Positions 17,255 through 26,578 of a stretch of 64,000 bases of DNA are shown here, piece by piece. Origin of the DNA: Chloroflexota bacterium. GTDB taxonomy: Bacteria; Chloroflexota; Limnocylindria; Limnocylindrales; CSP1-4. The position numbers and the translations under genes are program-made. The notes under the pieces were generated by a model. The model was not told the origin of the DNA. It worked only from the letters and a program-made list of their open reading frames with translations, and searched no databases. The stretch is from positions 11,864 through 75,863 of the forward strand of contig JAJYNP010000314.1 in the NCBI GenBank assembly GCA_021786265.1, given 5' to 3'. Numbering within the stretch: the stretch's first letter is position 1; each line of letters opens with the position of its first letter.

Positions 17255-18580
17255 ATGCGCGACGCCGTGATCGTCAGTGCCGTCCGGACCGCCATCGGTC
17301 GGGCCCCGCGCGGCGCGCTCCGCGAGACCCGCGCCGACGAGCTGGCCGCGGCGGCGGTACGCGAGGCGGTGGCCCGCGTCCCGGGCCTGGACCCCGCCGA
17401 GGTCGAGGACGTGGTACTGGGGTGCGCGATGCCGGAGGGGGAGCAGGGGCTCAACGCCGCACGCCCGGTCGCCCTCGCGGCCGGGCTCCCCGTGAGTGTG
17501 TCCGCGATGGTCGTCAACCGCTTCTGCGCCTCCGGGCTCCAGGCGCTCGCGATCGCCACGCAGTCCGTGGCGTCCGGGCAGGCCGAGATCGTGGTCGCGG
17601 GCGGGATGGAGTCGATGAGCGCCGTCCCCATGACCGGCCACCACTTCTCGCCGCATCCCGCGCTCACCGCCGCGTGGCCCGACGTGTACCTCTCCATGGG
17701 GCTCACGGCGGAGGAGGTCGCGCGCCGGTACGGGGTGTCCCGCGAGGACCAGGACGCGTGGGCGCTCGCGTCGCACCGCCGCGCGGCCGCCGCACAGGAT
17801 GCCGGTCGCTTCGTCGACGAGGTCGTCCCGATCGTGGCACGGCGGACGACGGTGACGGGCGGCCGGCCGGTGGCGGACAGCGTCGAGTTCGCGGCCGACG
17901 AGGGGATCCGGCGCGACACCGATGCGGCCGCGCTGGCCGCGCTGCGGCCGGTCTTCGCCCGCGGCGGATCCGTGACCGCCGGCAACAGCTCCCAGATGAG
18001 CGACGGCGCCGCCGCACTCGTGGTGATGAGCGGCGAGCGGGCGGCGGCGCTCGGGCTCCGCCCGCTGGCGCGGCTGGTGGCCTTTGCCACCACGGGCGTG
18101 GCCCCGGAGGTCATGGGGATCGGCCCCGTGGAGGCCGTGCCGAAGGCGCTCCGGCAGGCCGGCCTGTCGCTCGCGGACATCGACCTGGTCGAGCTCAACG
18201 AGGCGTTCGCCGCACAGGTGGTGGCCGTGGTCCGGGCGCTCGGCCTGGACGAGGCGCGCACCAACGTGAACGGCGGCGCGATCGCGCTGGGGCACCCGCT
18301 CGGCGCGACCGGGGCCAAGCTGTCCACGCAGGTGATCCACGAGCTGGCGAGGCGCGGCGGGCGGTACGGGCTGGTCACGATGTGCGTCGGAGGGGGCCAG
18401 GGAGCGGCCGGGATCATCGAGCGGCTCGACGGGGACCCGTCCGAGCAGGCGGTACGGGCGCGGGAGCGCTGGGCGACGAGCCGGCCGGGGTCCCCGGCGG
18501 GCGGGACACGGACCATGAACGGCGAGGGTGCGGCCGCGGCGAGCGCGGCCCGGGACCCGGAAGGGGAGGCGGCGGCATGA
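17255..18580 (+). CDS. fadA: Acetyl-CoA C-acyltransferase (thiolase)
   Basis: 441 residues. Thiolytic cleavage of 3-ketoacyl-CoA. Catalytic Cys91 in NRFCASGLQALA, the GGMESMS loop, His of NEAFAAQ region, GGAIALGHPLGATGAK and the second cysteine in TMCVGGGQGAAGIIE are all intact. The ATG at 17255 gives the standard MRDAVIVSAVRTAIGRA N-terminus, 10 bp after the hydroxyacyl gene. A C-terminal tail of about 45 residues rich in Gly/Ala/Glu extends beyond the usual end. ATGA overlap with the following gene. Confidence 0.95.
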   Translation: MRDAVIVSAVRTAIGRAPRGALRETRADELAAAAVREAVARVPGLDPAEVEDVVLGCAMPEGEQGLNAARPVALAAGLPVSVSAMVVNRFCASGLQALAIATQSVASGQAEIVVAGGMESMSAVPMTGHHFSPHPALTAAWPDVYLSMGLTAEEVARRYGVSREDQDAWALASHRRAAAAQDAGRFVDEVVPIVARRTTVTGGRPVADSVEFAADEGIRRDTDAAALAALRPVFARGGSVTAGNSSQMSDGAAALVVMSGERAAALGLRPLARLVAFATTGVAPEVMGIGPVEAVPKALRQAGLSLADIDLVELNEAFAAQVVAVVRALGLDEARTNVNGGAIALGHPLGATGAKLSTQVIHELARRGGRYGLVTMCVGGGQGAAGIIERLDGDPSEQAVRARERWATSRPGSPAGGTRTMNGEGAAAASAARDPEGEAAA

Positions 18581-20388
18581 CCGAGGTGCGGGAACGGGCA
18601 ACAGGCGAGCCGGGGACGGCCGGCGCGACCGGCGGACCCGGCTCGGTGGGCCGCGAGAGCATCCCGGGCGGGGCGTTCGTCGTCCGCGCCGCCGTGCCCG
18701 ACGAAGTCTTCACCCCAGAGCGGCTGGACGACACGCAGCGCGCGATCCGCGACGCGGTGCACGAGTTCGTCGAGCGCGCGGTCGCGCCCCGGCGCGACGC
18801 CGTGGAGGCGCGGGATTACGCGGCCCACCGGGCGCTGCTGGCGGAACTCGGCGAGCAGGGGTATCTCGGCGTGGACGTGCCCGAGGCGTACGGCGGGGCC
18901 GGCCTGGACAAGGTCACCTCGCTCCTCGTGAGCGAGGGGCTCGCCGAGGCCGGGAGCCTGGCCGTGACGTACGGCGCCCACGCCGGCATCGGGACCCTGC
19001 CGCTGGTCTTCTTCGGGACCGACGAGCAGCGGCGGCGCTGGTTGCCGGGGCTCGTCGACGGGTCGATCGTGGCGGCGTACGCGCTGACCGAGCCGGGGGC
19101 AGGCTCGGATGCGCAGGCGATCCGGACCCGTGCCGATCTCTCGCCCGACGGCACGCACTACCTGCTCAACGGCAGCAAGCAGTTCATCACCAACGCCGGC
19201 TTCGCCGACCTGTTCACCATCTACGCGAAGGTCGACGGGGAGCGGTTCACGGCCTTCCTGGTGCCGCGCGACACGCCCGGGCTGACCGTCGAGGCGGAGG
19301 AGCACAAGCTCGGCGTCCGGGGCTCGTCGACCTGCGCGCTGACGCTGGTCGACGCGCGCGTGCCGGTGGAGAACGTCCTGGGCGAGATCGGCCGGGGCCA
19401 CATCGTCGCCTACAACGTCCTGAACGTCGGTCGCTTCAAGCTTGCCGCCGGGTGTCTCGGAGGGATGCGGCCGGCGATCGACCGGGCGATGGCGTACGCG
19501 ACCGACCGTCGGCTCTTCGGCCAGCGGCTGCTGGACCTGCCTCTCACCCGCGAGCGCATCGCGACCATGGCCGAGCGGACGTACGCGGTGGAGTCGACCA
19601 CGTACCGGAGCGCCGGGCTGATCGACGGCCTCCTCGCCGGCGCGCACGGCGATCCCGAACAGGCACGGGCTGCGCTGGAGGAGTACGCGATCGAGTGCTC
19701 CATCGCCAAGGTTCTCGCCTCCGACGGCCTCAACGAGGTGGTGGACGACCTGCTCCAGCTGATGGGCGGGTATGGCTACATGGAGGACTCCGGCGTGGCC
19801 GGGATGTACCGCGACGCGCGGATCCACCGGATCTGGGAGGGTACCAACGAGGTGAACCGCCTCCTGGTGCCCGGGATGCTCCTGCGCCGGGCGATGCGCG
19901 GGCGCCTGGACCTGCTGGGACCGGCGAAACGGGCGGCCGACTCGCTCGTCTCGCCGGAGTCTCCGGTCGAGGGTGGGGGGGCCCTTGACGAGGAGCTCCG
20001 GCAGGTGCGGGCGATGCGCACGGCGCTGCTGGTCGCGGCCGGCGCAGCGGTCCAGCGGTACGGCGAACGGCTCGAGGACGAGCAGGAGGTGCTGTACCGC
20101 GTCGCCGATGCCGCCATCGCGCTCTTCGCGGCCGAATCGGCGGTGCTCCGGGCACGGGCGTCGGGCGACCCGCTCCAGGCGGACCTCGCGCGGCTGGTGG
20201 TCGCCTCGGGCATCGCGGCCGTGGAGCGCGGCACGGCCGAGGTCGCGGCGCGCGTGCAGGAGGGTGACGATCGACGGATGGTCCTGGCCGGGCTGCGGAG
20301 GCTCCTCCGCCGCGAGCCCGTGGACCTGGTCGCGCTGCGGCGGTCGGTGGCCGCGGCGCTGGTGGATCGGGGCGGTTACCGGGTGTAG
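18577..20388 (+). CDS. Acyl-CoA dehydrogenase
   Basis: 603 residues, with the usual ~390-residue core starting near residue 45. First, FAD-dependent step of beta-oxidation. Motifs: YAL-TEPGAGSDAQAIRT (FAD-binding), NGSKQFITNAGFADLF, QRLLDLPLTRERIA and the C-terminal signature DLLQLMGGYGYMEDSG followed by RIWEGTNEVNRLL, with Glu of WEGTNEV at the catalytic-base position. The extra ~170-residue C-terminal domain is as in the long ACADs (ACAD9/VLCAD- or FadE-like two-domain forms). Starts on the thiolase stop (ATGA). Confidence 0.93.
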   Translation: MTEVRERATGEPGTAGATGGPGSVGRESIPGGAFVVRAAVPDEVFTPERLDDTQRAIRDAVHEFVERAVAPRRDAVEARDYAAHRALLAELGEQGYLGVDVPEAYGGAGLDKVTSLLVSEGLAEAGSLAVTYGAHAGIGTLPLVFFGTDEQRRRWLPGLVDGSIVAAYALTEPGAGSDAQAIRTRADLSPDGTHYLLNGSKQFITNAGFADLFTIYAKVDGERFTAFLVPRDTPGLTVEAEEHKLGVRGSSTCALTLVDARVPVENVLGEIGRGHIVAYNVLNVGRFKLAAGCLGGMRPAIDRAMAYATDRRLFGQRLLDLPLTRERIATMAERTYAVESTTYRSAGLIDGLLAGAHGDPEQARAALEEYAIECSIAKVLASDGLNEVVDDLLQLMGGYGYMEDSGVAGMYRDARIHRIWEGTNEVNRLLVPGMLLRRAMRGRLDLLGPAKRAADSLVSPESPVEGGGALDEELRQVRAMRTALLVAAGAAVQRYGERLEDEQEVLYRVADAAIALFAAESAVLRARASGDPLQADLARLVVASGIAAVERGTAEVAARVQEGDDRRMVLAGLRRLLRREPVDLVALRRSVAAALVDRGGYRV

Positions 20389-20432
20389 CCGGCCGTGCCT
20401 GGCGCGGGACCGGCGGACGAGGAGACCGAGGG

Positions 20433-22160
20433 ATGGCGACGGTGACGACACGACCCAGGCCCTGGGTCGCGCACTACGACCAGGGAGTGCCGGCGGAGGT
20501 CGAGCTCCCCGAGGTCCCGCTCGACGGCCTGCTCCGGCAGGCCGCGGCCCGGTGGCCGGCGGCCGCCGCCCTGAGCTTCTATGGGCGCACCACGACCTTT
20601 TCCGCCCTCGATCGGCAGGTCGACCGCATGGCGCACGCGTTCCGTGCCCTCGGCGTGAGGCCCGGCGACGTGGTCAGCCTCCACCTGCCCACCAGCCCCG
20701 CGTTCGTCGTCGCGTTCTACGGGCTGCTGCGGGCGGGGGCGATCGGCCTCCCGATGAACCCGCTCTACGTGCCGCGCGAGATTCTCGACCTCGTCCGCCT
20801 GGGGCGGCCGGTGGCCTCGGTCTCGCTGGATCTCGTCGCGCCGCGGGTGCGGGCGGCGAGGGAGGAGGCGGGTGTCGAGGGCCCGGTCGCGACCGTCGGG
20901 ATCGCGGAGCAGCTTCCCCCGATCAAGGCGCTGCTCTACCCGATCAAGGCTCGGCACGAGGGCCGCTGGCACCCGGTCGCCGACACGCCGGCCACGCCGC
21001 ACCTGATGCGGCTCGTCGACGAGGCGGATCCTTCGCCGTTCCCCTCTGCCGCCGGCCACCGCGACGTCGCGCTGCTGCAGCCCACGGGCGGCACCACGGG
21101 CGTGCCCAAGGCCGCCATGCTCACGCACCGCAACCTGGTGGCCAACGCGGTCCAGGTGGCCGCCTGGTTCCCCAGGGCGACGCCCGGCGAGACCGTCCTC
21201 GGTGCCCTGCCGTACTTCCACATCTACGGCCTGACCGTGGCCATGAACATGGCGATCCTCCTGGGCCAGCGCCAGGTGCTGCTGCCCCGCCCGGAGACGG
21301 AGGAGATGCTGGAGGCGATCGCCCACGAGCGGCCCCGCATGTTCCCCGGGGTGCCCGCCATGTACCAGGCGATCTCGGTGCACCCGCAGGCGGCGAAGCT
21401 GGACCTGACGTCCATCGACGGGTGCATCAGCGGGGGGGCGCCGCTTCCTGCCGACGTCCAGCGACGCTTCGAGGCGGTCACGAAGGGGCGGGTCGTCGAG
21501 GGATACGGTCTCTCGGAGGCGAGCCCGGTCACCCACTCGAACCCGCTCTACGGGGATCGGCGCTCGGGTACCGTCGGCGTGCCGTTCCCCTCGACCGACG
21601 CGATGGTGATCTCGCTGCAGACCGGCCGCGAGGTGCCGCCGGGCGAGGAGGGCGAGCTGCTCGTGCGTGGCCCGCAGGTCATGAAGGGCTACTTCGAGAA
21701 CCCCGCGGAGACCGCGCTGGTTCTCGACGAGGAAGGCTGGCTGCGCACGGGCGACATCGCCGTGCGCGACGAGGACGGCTACTTCCGCATCGTCGACCGC
21801 AAGAAGGACGTCATCATCGTGGGTGGCATCAACGTCTGGCCGGGAGAGGTCGAGGAGGTGCTCTACGACCATCCCCTGATCGCCGACGCGGCCGTGATCG
21901 GGACGCCCCACGAGCGGCTCGGCGAGGTGCCGAAGGCATTCGTGGTGCCCCGTCCGGGTGCGCGCCTGACGGTCGAGATGGTGGTGGACCATTGCCGGGC
22001 GAACCTCGCCGGCTACAAGGTGCCGCGTCAGGTGGAGTTCGTCCCCGAGCTTCCGCGCAGCGGGGTGGGCAAAGTGTTGCGGCGGCAGCTGCGCGACATG
22101 GGCACGGGCACCGCGCCCGCGAGTGCCCCGCCCGGCGTCGAGGCCCCGCCGCAGCAGTAG
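20433..22160 (+). CDS. fadD: Long-chain acyl-CoA synthetase
   Basis: 575 residues of the adenylate-forming superfamily. Activates fatty acids to acyl-CoA with ATP. P-loop-like LLQPTGGTTGVPKAAMLTHR, A5 motif GYGLSEASPVTHSNP, A7 GWLRTGDIAVRDEDGYF, A8 VDRKKDVIIVGGINVWP and A10 lysine in PRSGVGKVLRR are present. Substrate chain length is inferred from its place at the end of the beta-oxidation operon, 44 bp after the dehydrogenase. Confidence 0.92.
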   Translation: MATVTTRPRPWVAHYDQGVPAEVELPEVPLDGLLRQAAARWPAAAALSFYGRTTTFSALDRQVDRMAHAFRALGVRPGDVVSLHLPTSPAFVVAFYGLLRAGAIGLPMNPLYVPREILDLVRLGRPVASVSLDLVAPRVRAAREEAGVEGPVATVGIAEQLPPIKALLYPIKARHEGRWHPVADTPATPHLMRLVDEADPSPFPSAAGHRDVALLQPTGGTTGVPKAAMLTHRNLVANAVQVAAWFPRATPGETVLGALPYFHIYGLTVAMNMAILLGQRQVLLPRPETEEMLEAIAHERPRMFPGVPAMYQAISVHPQAAKLDLTSIDGCISGGAPLPADVQRRFEAVTKGRVVEGYGLSEASPVTHSNPLYGDRRSGTVGVPFPSTDAMVISLQTGREVPPGEEGELLVRGPQVMKGYFENPAETALVLDEEGWLRTGDIAVRDEDGYFRIVDRKKDVIIVGGINVWPGEVEEVLYDHPLIADAAVIGTPHERLGEVPKAFVVPRPGARLTVEMVVDHCRANLAGYKVPRQVEFVPELPRSGVGKVLRRQLRDMGTGTAPASAPPGVEAPPQQ

Positions 22161-22321
22161 ACGCCGGCGACAACTACAGAACTGGCAGACCGGTCGCCGG
22201 GCTCGACCTCGTCCGCCGCGTGTTCGGCGTCGACCCCGCGCCGGTGGCGCGAGGCGCGCCGCCCGACGGCCCCGAACCGCGGCGCGAGACCGGGGCCGTC
22301 CACAGCGAGACCGGGGACGGG

Positions 22322-22351
22322 TTGACCGCAACCCGGCACGGACGCTAGGCT
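22322..22351 (+). promoter_or_regulatory. Promoter of the lipoprotein gene
   Basis: TTGACC at 22322-22327, an 18-bp spacer and TAGGCT at 22346-22351, 7 nt before the ATG at 22359. No Shine-Dalgarno follows, so a leaderless transcript is likely. Confidence 0.55.
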
Positions 22352-22358
22352 CGCAGCG

Positions 22359-23048
22359 ATGACCCCACTCGTCCGCCCGGCCGGCGTCCTGGCGCTCGCG
22401 GTCGCACTGGCGACCGCGTGCGGCGGCACCACTCCTCCCAGCCAATCACCGACCGGCAGCGCGGCCGCGCCACCGTCCGGTGCCCCCGCCCAGACCGCCG
22501 CCGCGAGCGCGCCGGTCGGTGGACCGTCGCCGGGCGGCTCACCATCGGTCGCTCCCGCCTCGGCGGGCGGATCGGCGCTTCCCTCCGCATCGCAGGGTCC
22601 CCTCGACTCGGGCACGGGAACCGGCGCCTCCGCGTGCAGCGGCAACCACGACAACCGCGTCTTCTTCGAGGCGATCGCGGGACAGGTCAGCTGGGCGGTC
22701 TACTGCGCGGTCCTGCCCACCGGCTGGTTCGTGCAGGCCGGCTCCTTCTCGCTGCGCGACGGCGGACGCATGGAGATCACGTACAAGGGCCCGAACGGGG
22801 CGTTGCTCACCCTCGACGAGGGGAACGTCTGCGCCGAGGGGGCGAGCAGCTGTGCACCCCAGGGACAGCAGCTCGGGACCTCGGCGTTCGGCGACCGTAG
22901 TGGGACGCTCACCGCCCTCGGGTCGAACGGCGGCTACGCCGTCTACGTGGATCCAGGGGTGTTCCCGTCCTGGTCTGCGGCCGGGACCGGGCTCGATCAG
23001 GCGACGTTTGCCGGCCTCGCGGCCGCGCTGTACCACGTGCAGGGCTGA
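22359..23048 (+). CDS. Putative secreted lipoprotein, unknown function
   Basis: 229 residues. Signal peptide ending in ALATACGG (lipobox-like ATAC), then about 60 residues of Ala/Pro/Ser/Gly linker, then a compact C-terminal domain of about 140 residues with four cysteines (SACSGNHD, VYCAVLP, NVCAEG, SSCAPQ) and many aromatic/Gly beta-strand patterns. The linker-plus-globular layout suggests an outer-surface protein. No family is recognised. It has its own promoter and is convergent with the AI-2E permease gene. Confidence 0.75.
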   Translation: MTPLVRPAGVLALAVALATACGGTTPPSQSPTGSAAAPPSGAPAQTAAASAPVGGPSPGGSPSVAPASAGGSALPSASQGPLDSGTGTGASACSGNHDNRVFFEAIAGQVSWAVYCAVLPTGWFVQAGSFSLRDGGRMEITYKGPNGALLTLDEGNVCAEGASSCAPQGQQLGTSAFGDRSGTLTALGSNGGYAVYVDPGVFPSWSAAGTGLDQATFAGLAAALYHVQG

Positions 23049-23060
23049 ATCACCCCCCGC

Positions 23061-24302
23061 TCACGCGACCTTCGGGTCGGTGTCGTCGGGATCCAGGTCG
23101 AAGTCGGCGCGTGCGTGGACCTCGGTCAGCGAATCGGTCAGCGGCGGCGGGACTGGCACCCGCACGCTGTGCCCCTCGCGCTGCGCCACTCGGCGGGCCG
23201 CGCGGGCCGCGACCGTCCTCGGGTCGGTCGTGGCGCGGTTGAGGTAGTAGAAGAAGAAGCTCGACACGACCGCCGCCACGGGGATCCCGAAGATCGCGCC
23301 GGCGATCCCCGCCAGCTTCCCGCCGATGATCACCGAGCCGAGCACCACCAGCGGGTGGAGCCCCACCGCCCCTGCCATCAGGCGTGGCTGTACCATGTTC
23401 ATCACGATCATCCAGCCGATCACCATCACCACCAGGGCCGGCACGACGGCTCCCGGGTCGGTGAGGATCGCCACGATCACCGGCGGCGCCCACGAGACGA
23501 ACGGCCCGAAGAAGGGGATCGCCTGGAGGACACCGGAGGCGGCGGCCACGATCGGCGTGTACTGCAGCCCGAGGACCATCCCGAGCACCGCCGCGAGCCC
23601 GCCGTACATGAGCCCCATGATCGCCTGCCCCCGCAGGAAGCCACCGAACGAGCGGGAGACGCTGCGCTCGAACAGGCGGAACTCCTCCGCGTACTGCGGC
23701 GGAACCAGCCGCACGCCGAAGGCCAGGATGCGGTCCCGATCCAGCACCATGTACAGCGACAGGAACAGGATGATCAGCAGGTTGCCGATGACCCCGAGCC
23801 CGGCCAGCGCGAAGCTCGACACGGGCGCGGCCACCGAGGGCAGGTCGTGGAGGAAGGTCTGCGCCTGCGCCGCGACGTCGATCTTGATGCCCAGCTGGTT
23901 GAGCGTGCCCTGGTTGGCCTGCAGGATGTCCAGCAGGCTCCGCTGCAGGGCGGGGGCGTTGTCGACGAACCTCGAGAGCGAGCTGGTGAACACCTGCGCG
24001 GCGTTGACGGCCAGGAGCAGGAGCGCTACCAGCAGCAGCCCGTACGTCAGCAGCACGGCGAGCCCGCGGGGCAGCCCGGGCGTCACCCGCTCCAGCACGC
24101 TCGCCACCGGCGACAGGACGAACGCGAGCAGCCAGGCCAGGAAGAAGACCAGCAGGATGTCGCCGAAATAGAGCAGGACGTTCGCCAGGAGGCCGACGAG
24201 CACCAGCGAGACGGCGAGCGTCCCAACGACCAGCAGCGCGTCGAGCCAGCGCCGCTCGCGCTCCGTGAGTCGCGATCCCGCCCCGGGCGACTCGGACACC
24301 AT
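23061..24302 (-). CDS. AI-2E family transporter (PF01594-type permease)
   Basis: 413 residues with eight predicted membrane segments: a pair at about 22-65, one near 85-105, then after a cytosolic/periplasmic stretch a cluster between 160 and 350. Characteristic segments are FFLAWLLAFVLSPVASVLER, LIILFLSLYMVLDRD, PFFGPFVSWAPPVIVA and PLVVLGSVIIGGKLAGIAGAI. The family includes autoinducer-2 exporters and sodium/proton antiporters; the substrate cannot be told. The C-terminus is an acidic tail (DFDLDPDDTD). Confidence 0.9.
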   Translation of the reverse strand: MVSESPGAGSRLTERERRWLDALLVVGTLAVSLVLVGLLANVLLYFGDILLVFFLAWLLAFVLSPVASVLERVTPGLPRGLAVLLTYGLLLVALLLLAVNAAQVFTSSLSRFVDNAPALQRSLLDILQANQGTLNQLGIKIDVAAQAQTFLHDLPSVAAPVSSFALAGLGVIGNLLIILFLSLYMVLDRDRILAFGVRLVPPQYAEEFRLFERSVSRSFGGFLRGQAIMGLMYGGLAAVLGMVLGLQYTPIVAAASGVLQAIPFFGPFVSWAPPVIVAILTDPGAVVPALVVMVIGWMIVMNMVQPRLMAGAVGLHPLVVLGSVIIGGKLAGIAGAIFGIPVAAVVSSFFFYYLNRATTDPRTVAARAARRVAQREGHSVRVPVPPPLTDSLTEVHARADFDLDPDDTDPKVA

Positions 24303-24308
24303 GCGGTG

Positions 24309-24314
24309 AGTCTA
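24309..24314 (-). promoter_or_regulatory. -10 element of the AI-2E permease gene, leaderless
   Basis: On the minus strand TAGACT lies exactly 6 nt before the ATG (24302), with no SD. Same geometry as ptsI, lysC and the ECF sigma gene at 36.3 kb. Confidence 0.55.
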
Positions 24315-24364
24315 CGACGTGGCCGCCGCCCGACGAAGAAGGATCCGCCGCGGGTTCGGTTCCC

Positions 24365-25405
24365 CTACCGTGCGATCGGCCCGAGCCCCATCCGGTCGTG
24401 GCAGACGCCGAGCGTATCCCGTGCGAGTGGCGCCAGCCGTTCCGCGCCCGCCCGCAGGACCTCCTCGACGTAGCCCGGCCGCTCCGACAGCTCGCGGCGC
24501 CGCTCCTGCGCCTCCGCGAAGAACGCGATGATCCGGTCGGCGAGCAGGCGCTTGGTGTCCACGCAGCCGGTGCGTGCGGTGCGCTCGCCTTCCCAGATCT
24601 CTTCGTACTCGAGCGGGCTGAAATACCGGTGCAGCTGGCACACGTTGCACACTTCGGGGCGCCCCGGGTCGGTGCGGCGGATCCGCTCCGTGTCGGTGAC
24701 CATGCTCATGACCTGCCGGCGGATGACGTCCGGCCCGGCGAAGATGTCGATGACGTTCCCGAGCGACTTGGACATCTTGTTGGCGCCGTCGGTGCCCCGC
24801 ACGATCGGCGAGTCGTTGAAGACCGCCTCGGGCTCGACGAAGTAGTCCCCGTACCGTGCGTTCCAGGCACGCACGATCTCGCGGGTCAGCTCCAGGTGCG
24901 CCTGCTGGTCCTTGCCCACCGGCACGTACCGCGCGAGGTAGATGGCGATGTCGGCGGCCATCAGCACCGGGTACGTCAGCAGGGCGTGGTTGATGTCCTC
25001 CGGCTGCGAGCGCCGCTTCTCCTTGAACGAGGGCGTCCGCTCGACCCATGCCACGGGCACGACGCTGCTGAGCAGCCACGCGAGCTCGGTGTGCTCCGGC
25101 CGGTCCGACTGGCGGAACAGGACGGCCCGCTCGGGATCCAGCCCGAGCGCCAGCAGCCCGAGCGCCATCTCGTAGGTGTTCTGCCGGATCAGCTCGCCGT
25201 TGTGGGTGCTGGTCAGCGCGTGGTAGTCCACGATGCAGTAGATCGCGTCGTGGCGTTCCTGCATCGCGATGTAGCTGCGGAACGCGCCCAGGTAGTTGCC
25301 GACGTGCGGCAACCCGGACGGCTGGACGCCGCTGAAGACGCGGCCGCGCGGGAGGCTGGCGGGATCCTGCACCGCCGGGGCGGCGGGCTCGGGCTTGATG
25401 GTCAT
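24365..25405 (-). CDS. trpS: Tryptophan--tRNA ligase
   Basis: 346 residues, normal for bacterial class Ic TrpRS. Charges tRNA-Trp. The nucleotide-binding HIGH-equivalent PSGLPHVGNYLGA and the KMSKS loop NKMSKSLGN are present, with the substrate-site motifs DYHALTS and DINHALLTYPVLMAADI. The ATG at 25405 gives the standard N-terminus. Monocistronic on the minus strand, 63 bp upstream of the AI-2E gene. Confidence 0.97.
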   Translation of the reverse strand: MTIKPEPAAPAVQDPASLPRGRVFSGVQPSGLPHVGNYLGAFRSYIAMQERHDAIYCIVDYHALTSTHNGELIRQNTYEMALGLLALGLDPERAVLFRQSDRPEHTELAWLLSSVVPVAWVERTPSFKEKRRSQPEDINHALLTYPVLMAADIAIYLARYVPVGKDQQAHLELTREIVRAWNARYGDYFVEPEAVFNDSPIVRGTDGANKMSKSLGNVIDIFAGPDVIRRQVMSMVTDTERIRRTDPGRPEVCNVCQLHRYFSPLEYEEIWEGERTARTGCVDTKRLLADRIIAFFAEAQERRRELSERPGYVEEVLRAGAERLAPLARDTLGVCHDRMGLGPIAR

Positions 25406-25413
25406 CGATCCGG

Positions 25414-25419
25414 AGTGTA
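25414..25419 (-). promoter_or_regulatory. -10 element of trpS, probable leaderless start
   Basis: TACACT on the minus strand, 8 nt before the trpS ATG. No SD and no obvious T-box or attenuator leader between them. Confidence 0.45.
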
Positions 25420-25615
25420 CCGGAGCAGCGGATGGCCGGGCGGCGACGCCCGGCCCGGGCGGATGGCCGCCGCCGGCGTCATCCGACTTTGCGCCGTTCC
25501 CGACCCGGTGGGACGCCGGCCGGGCGGGGGCGCCCGGGTGCGCCTCGGGCAGCAGAGTCCGCCTCGGGCGGCGGAGTCCTCCCACACCCCGGGCCCGGTG
25601 TATTACCGTGGGTCG

Positions 25616-26149
25616 GTGTTCATCCTGTACGCGATCGTCGCGGGGCTGGTGATCGGGCGGCTGCTCGGCGGCCGGTTCGACAACCTGGGCGCGCTGACCT
25701 TCCGCTGGACCTGGGTCGCGATCGCGGGGCTCGCCGCGCAGGTGGTGCTGTTCAGCGGGCCCGTCAGCGCCGCTGTGGGCGACGCCGGCGCGCCGCTCTA
25801 TGTGGCATCGACGGTGGCCGTGCTGGGCTTCGTGCTGGGCAACGTGAGCATCCCCGGGATGCCGATCGTTGCGCTCGGCGCCGGGCTCAACCTGCTCGCG
25901 ATCGCCGCGAACGGGGGCACGATGCCCGCGAGCGGCGCGGCACTGGCGGCTCTCGGCAAGGGCACGTCGGCCGGCTACATCAACAGCCGCGAGCTCGTCG
26001 CGCCCGTCCTGCTGCCGCTCGGCGACGTCTTCGCGCTGCCCTCGTGGATGCCGCTCGCGAACGTCTTCAGCGTGGGCGACGTGCTCATCGGTGCCGGCAT
26101 CTTCGCGGTGATCGTGGCGGCGATGCGCCGGGGGCCGGCGGGCGGTTAG
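25616..26149 (+). CDS. DUF5317 family membrane protein
   Basis: 177 residues from GTG. Four to five hydrophobic segments and the family-type pattern: LLGGRFDNLG, VLGFVLGNVSIPGMPIVALGAGLNLLAIAANGGTMP-like region (a loop N-G-G-x-M-P), then YINSRELVAPV and a final helix GAGIFAVIVAAM. Function is unknown. A TATTAC hexamer at 25601-25606, 9 nt upstream of the start, could serve as a -10 box. Divergent from trpS, with imperfect 20-bp tandem repeats in the gap (25541-25580). Confidence 0.8.
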   Translation: MFILYAIVAGLVIGRLLGGRFDNLGALTFRWTWVAIAGLAAQVVLFSGPVSAAVGDAGAPLYVASTVAVLGFVLGNVSIPGMPIVALGAGLNLLAIAANGGTMPASGAALAALGKGTSAGYINSRELVAPVLLPLGDVFALPSWMPLANVFSVGDVLIGAGIFAVIVAAMRRGPAGG

Positions 26150-26170
26150 CACGGTGACGGTCTGTCCGGC

Positions 26171-26200
26171 GACAGACGGCGACAGACGGCGACAGACGGC
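26171..26200. repeat. Tandem decamer repeat (3 copies)
   Basis: GACAGACGGC repeated three times without change, 22 bp after the DUF5317 stop. Could be a slipped-strand expansion or a protein-binding array. Confidence 0.8.
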
Positions 26201-26516
26201 GACCTGGGCGGCGTGGGTGACACTGGCGTCGGACCGGAGGCAGCCGACGGCGGCGTGAGGGCTCGCGACCGCGGTACGGTGGGGCCCGCGGCCTCGTGGG
26301 GGAGGTCGCGACGGCGGTGCGGTGAGGGCTCGCGACGGCGGTGCCGTGGCCGTGCCGGCAGCCCCGGGCTCGCCTGCCCCATCGGTCGCAGCGGCGTCCA
26401 GCTCGGCTCCGCCGGATGGCGCCGAGCCGCTGTCGCCGACCGCACCGTCGATCGGGGCGGAGGGTACTGGTACCACCGGCTGATCCAGGCGGCCGTTCGC
26501 CGGTACCTGTGTCCCA

Positions 26517-26545
26517 TTGTTGGACCCGCTGCCGCTGCGTAGCTT
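26517..26545 (+). promoter_or_regulatory. Candidate promoter of the riboswitch transcript
   Basis: TTGTTG (26517-26522), 17-bp spacer, TAGCTT (26540-26545), about 30 nt upstream of the aptamer. Weak consensus but correct spacing and position. Confidence 0.35.
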
Positions 26546-26578
26546 CCGATGCGGCAGCGATGGACGCTGCCCGATCCG

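Larger units (their letters stand above)
26150..26578. other. Intergenic region upstream of the riboswitch
   Basis: No gene supported. It contains three perfect copies of the decamer GACAGACGGC (26171-26200) and several degenerate GCGACGGCGGTGCGGT-type repeats (26275-26345). Confidence 0.6.

Noticed and set aside
14818..20451. A minus-strand frame open for about 1,880 codons opposite the beta-oxidation genes
   Set aside because: It is antisense to four clearly recognised enzymes, its translation is Arg/His/Gly-rich with no motif, and long antisense frames are expected at this GC content.
26171..26200. CRISPR or origin iterons
   Set aside because: Only three 10-bp units without spacers and no dnaA, rep or AT-rich element nearby.
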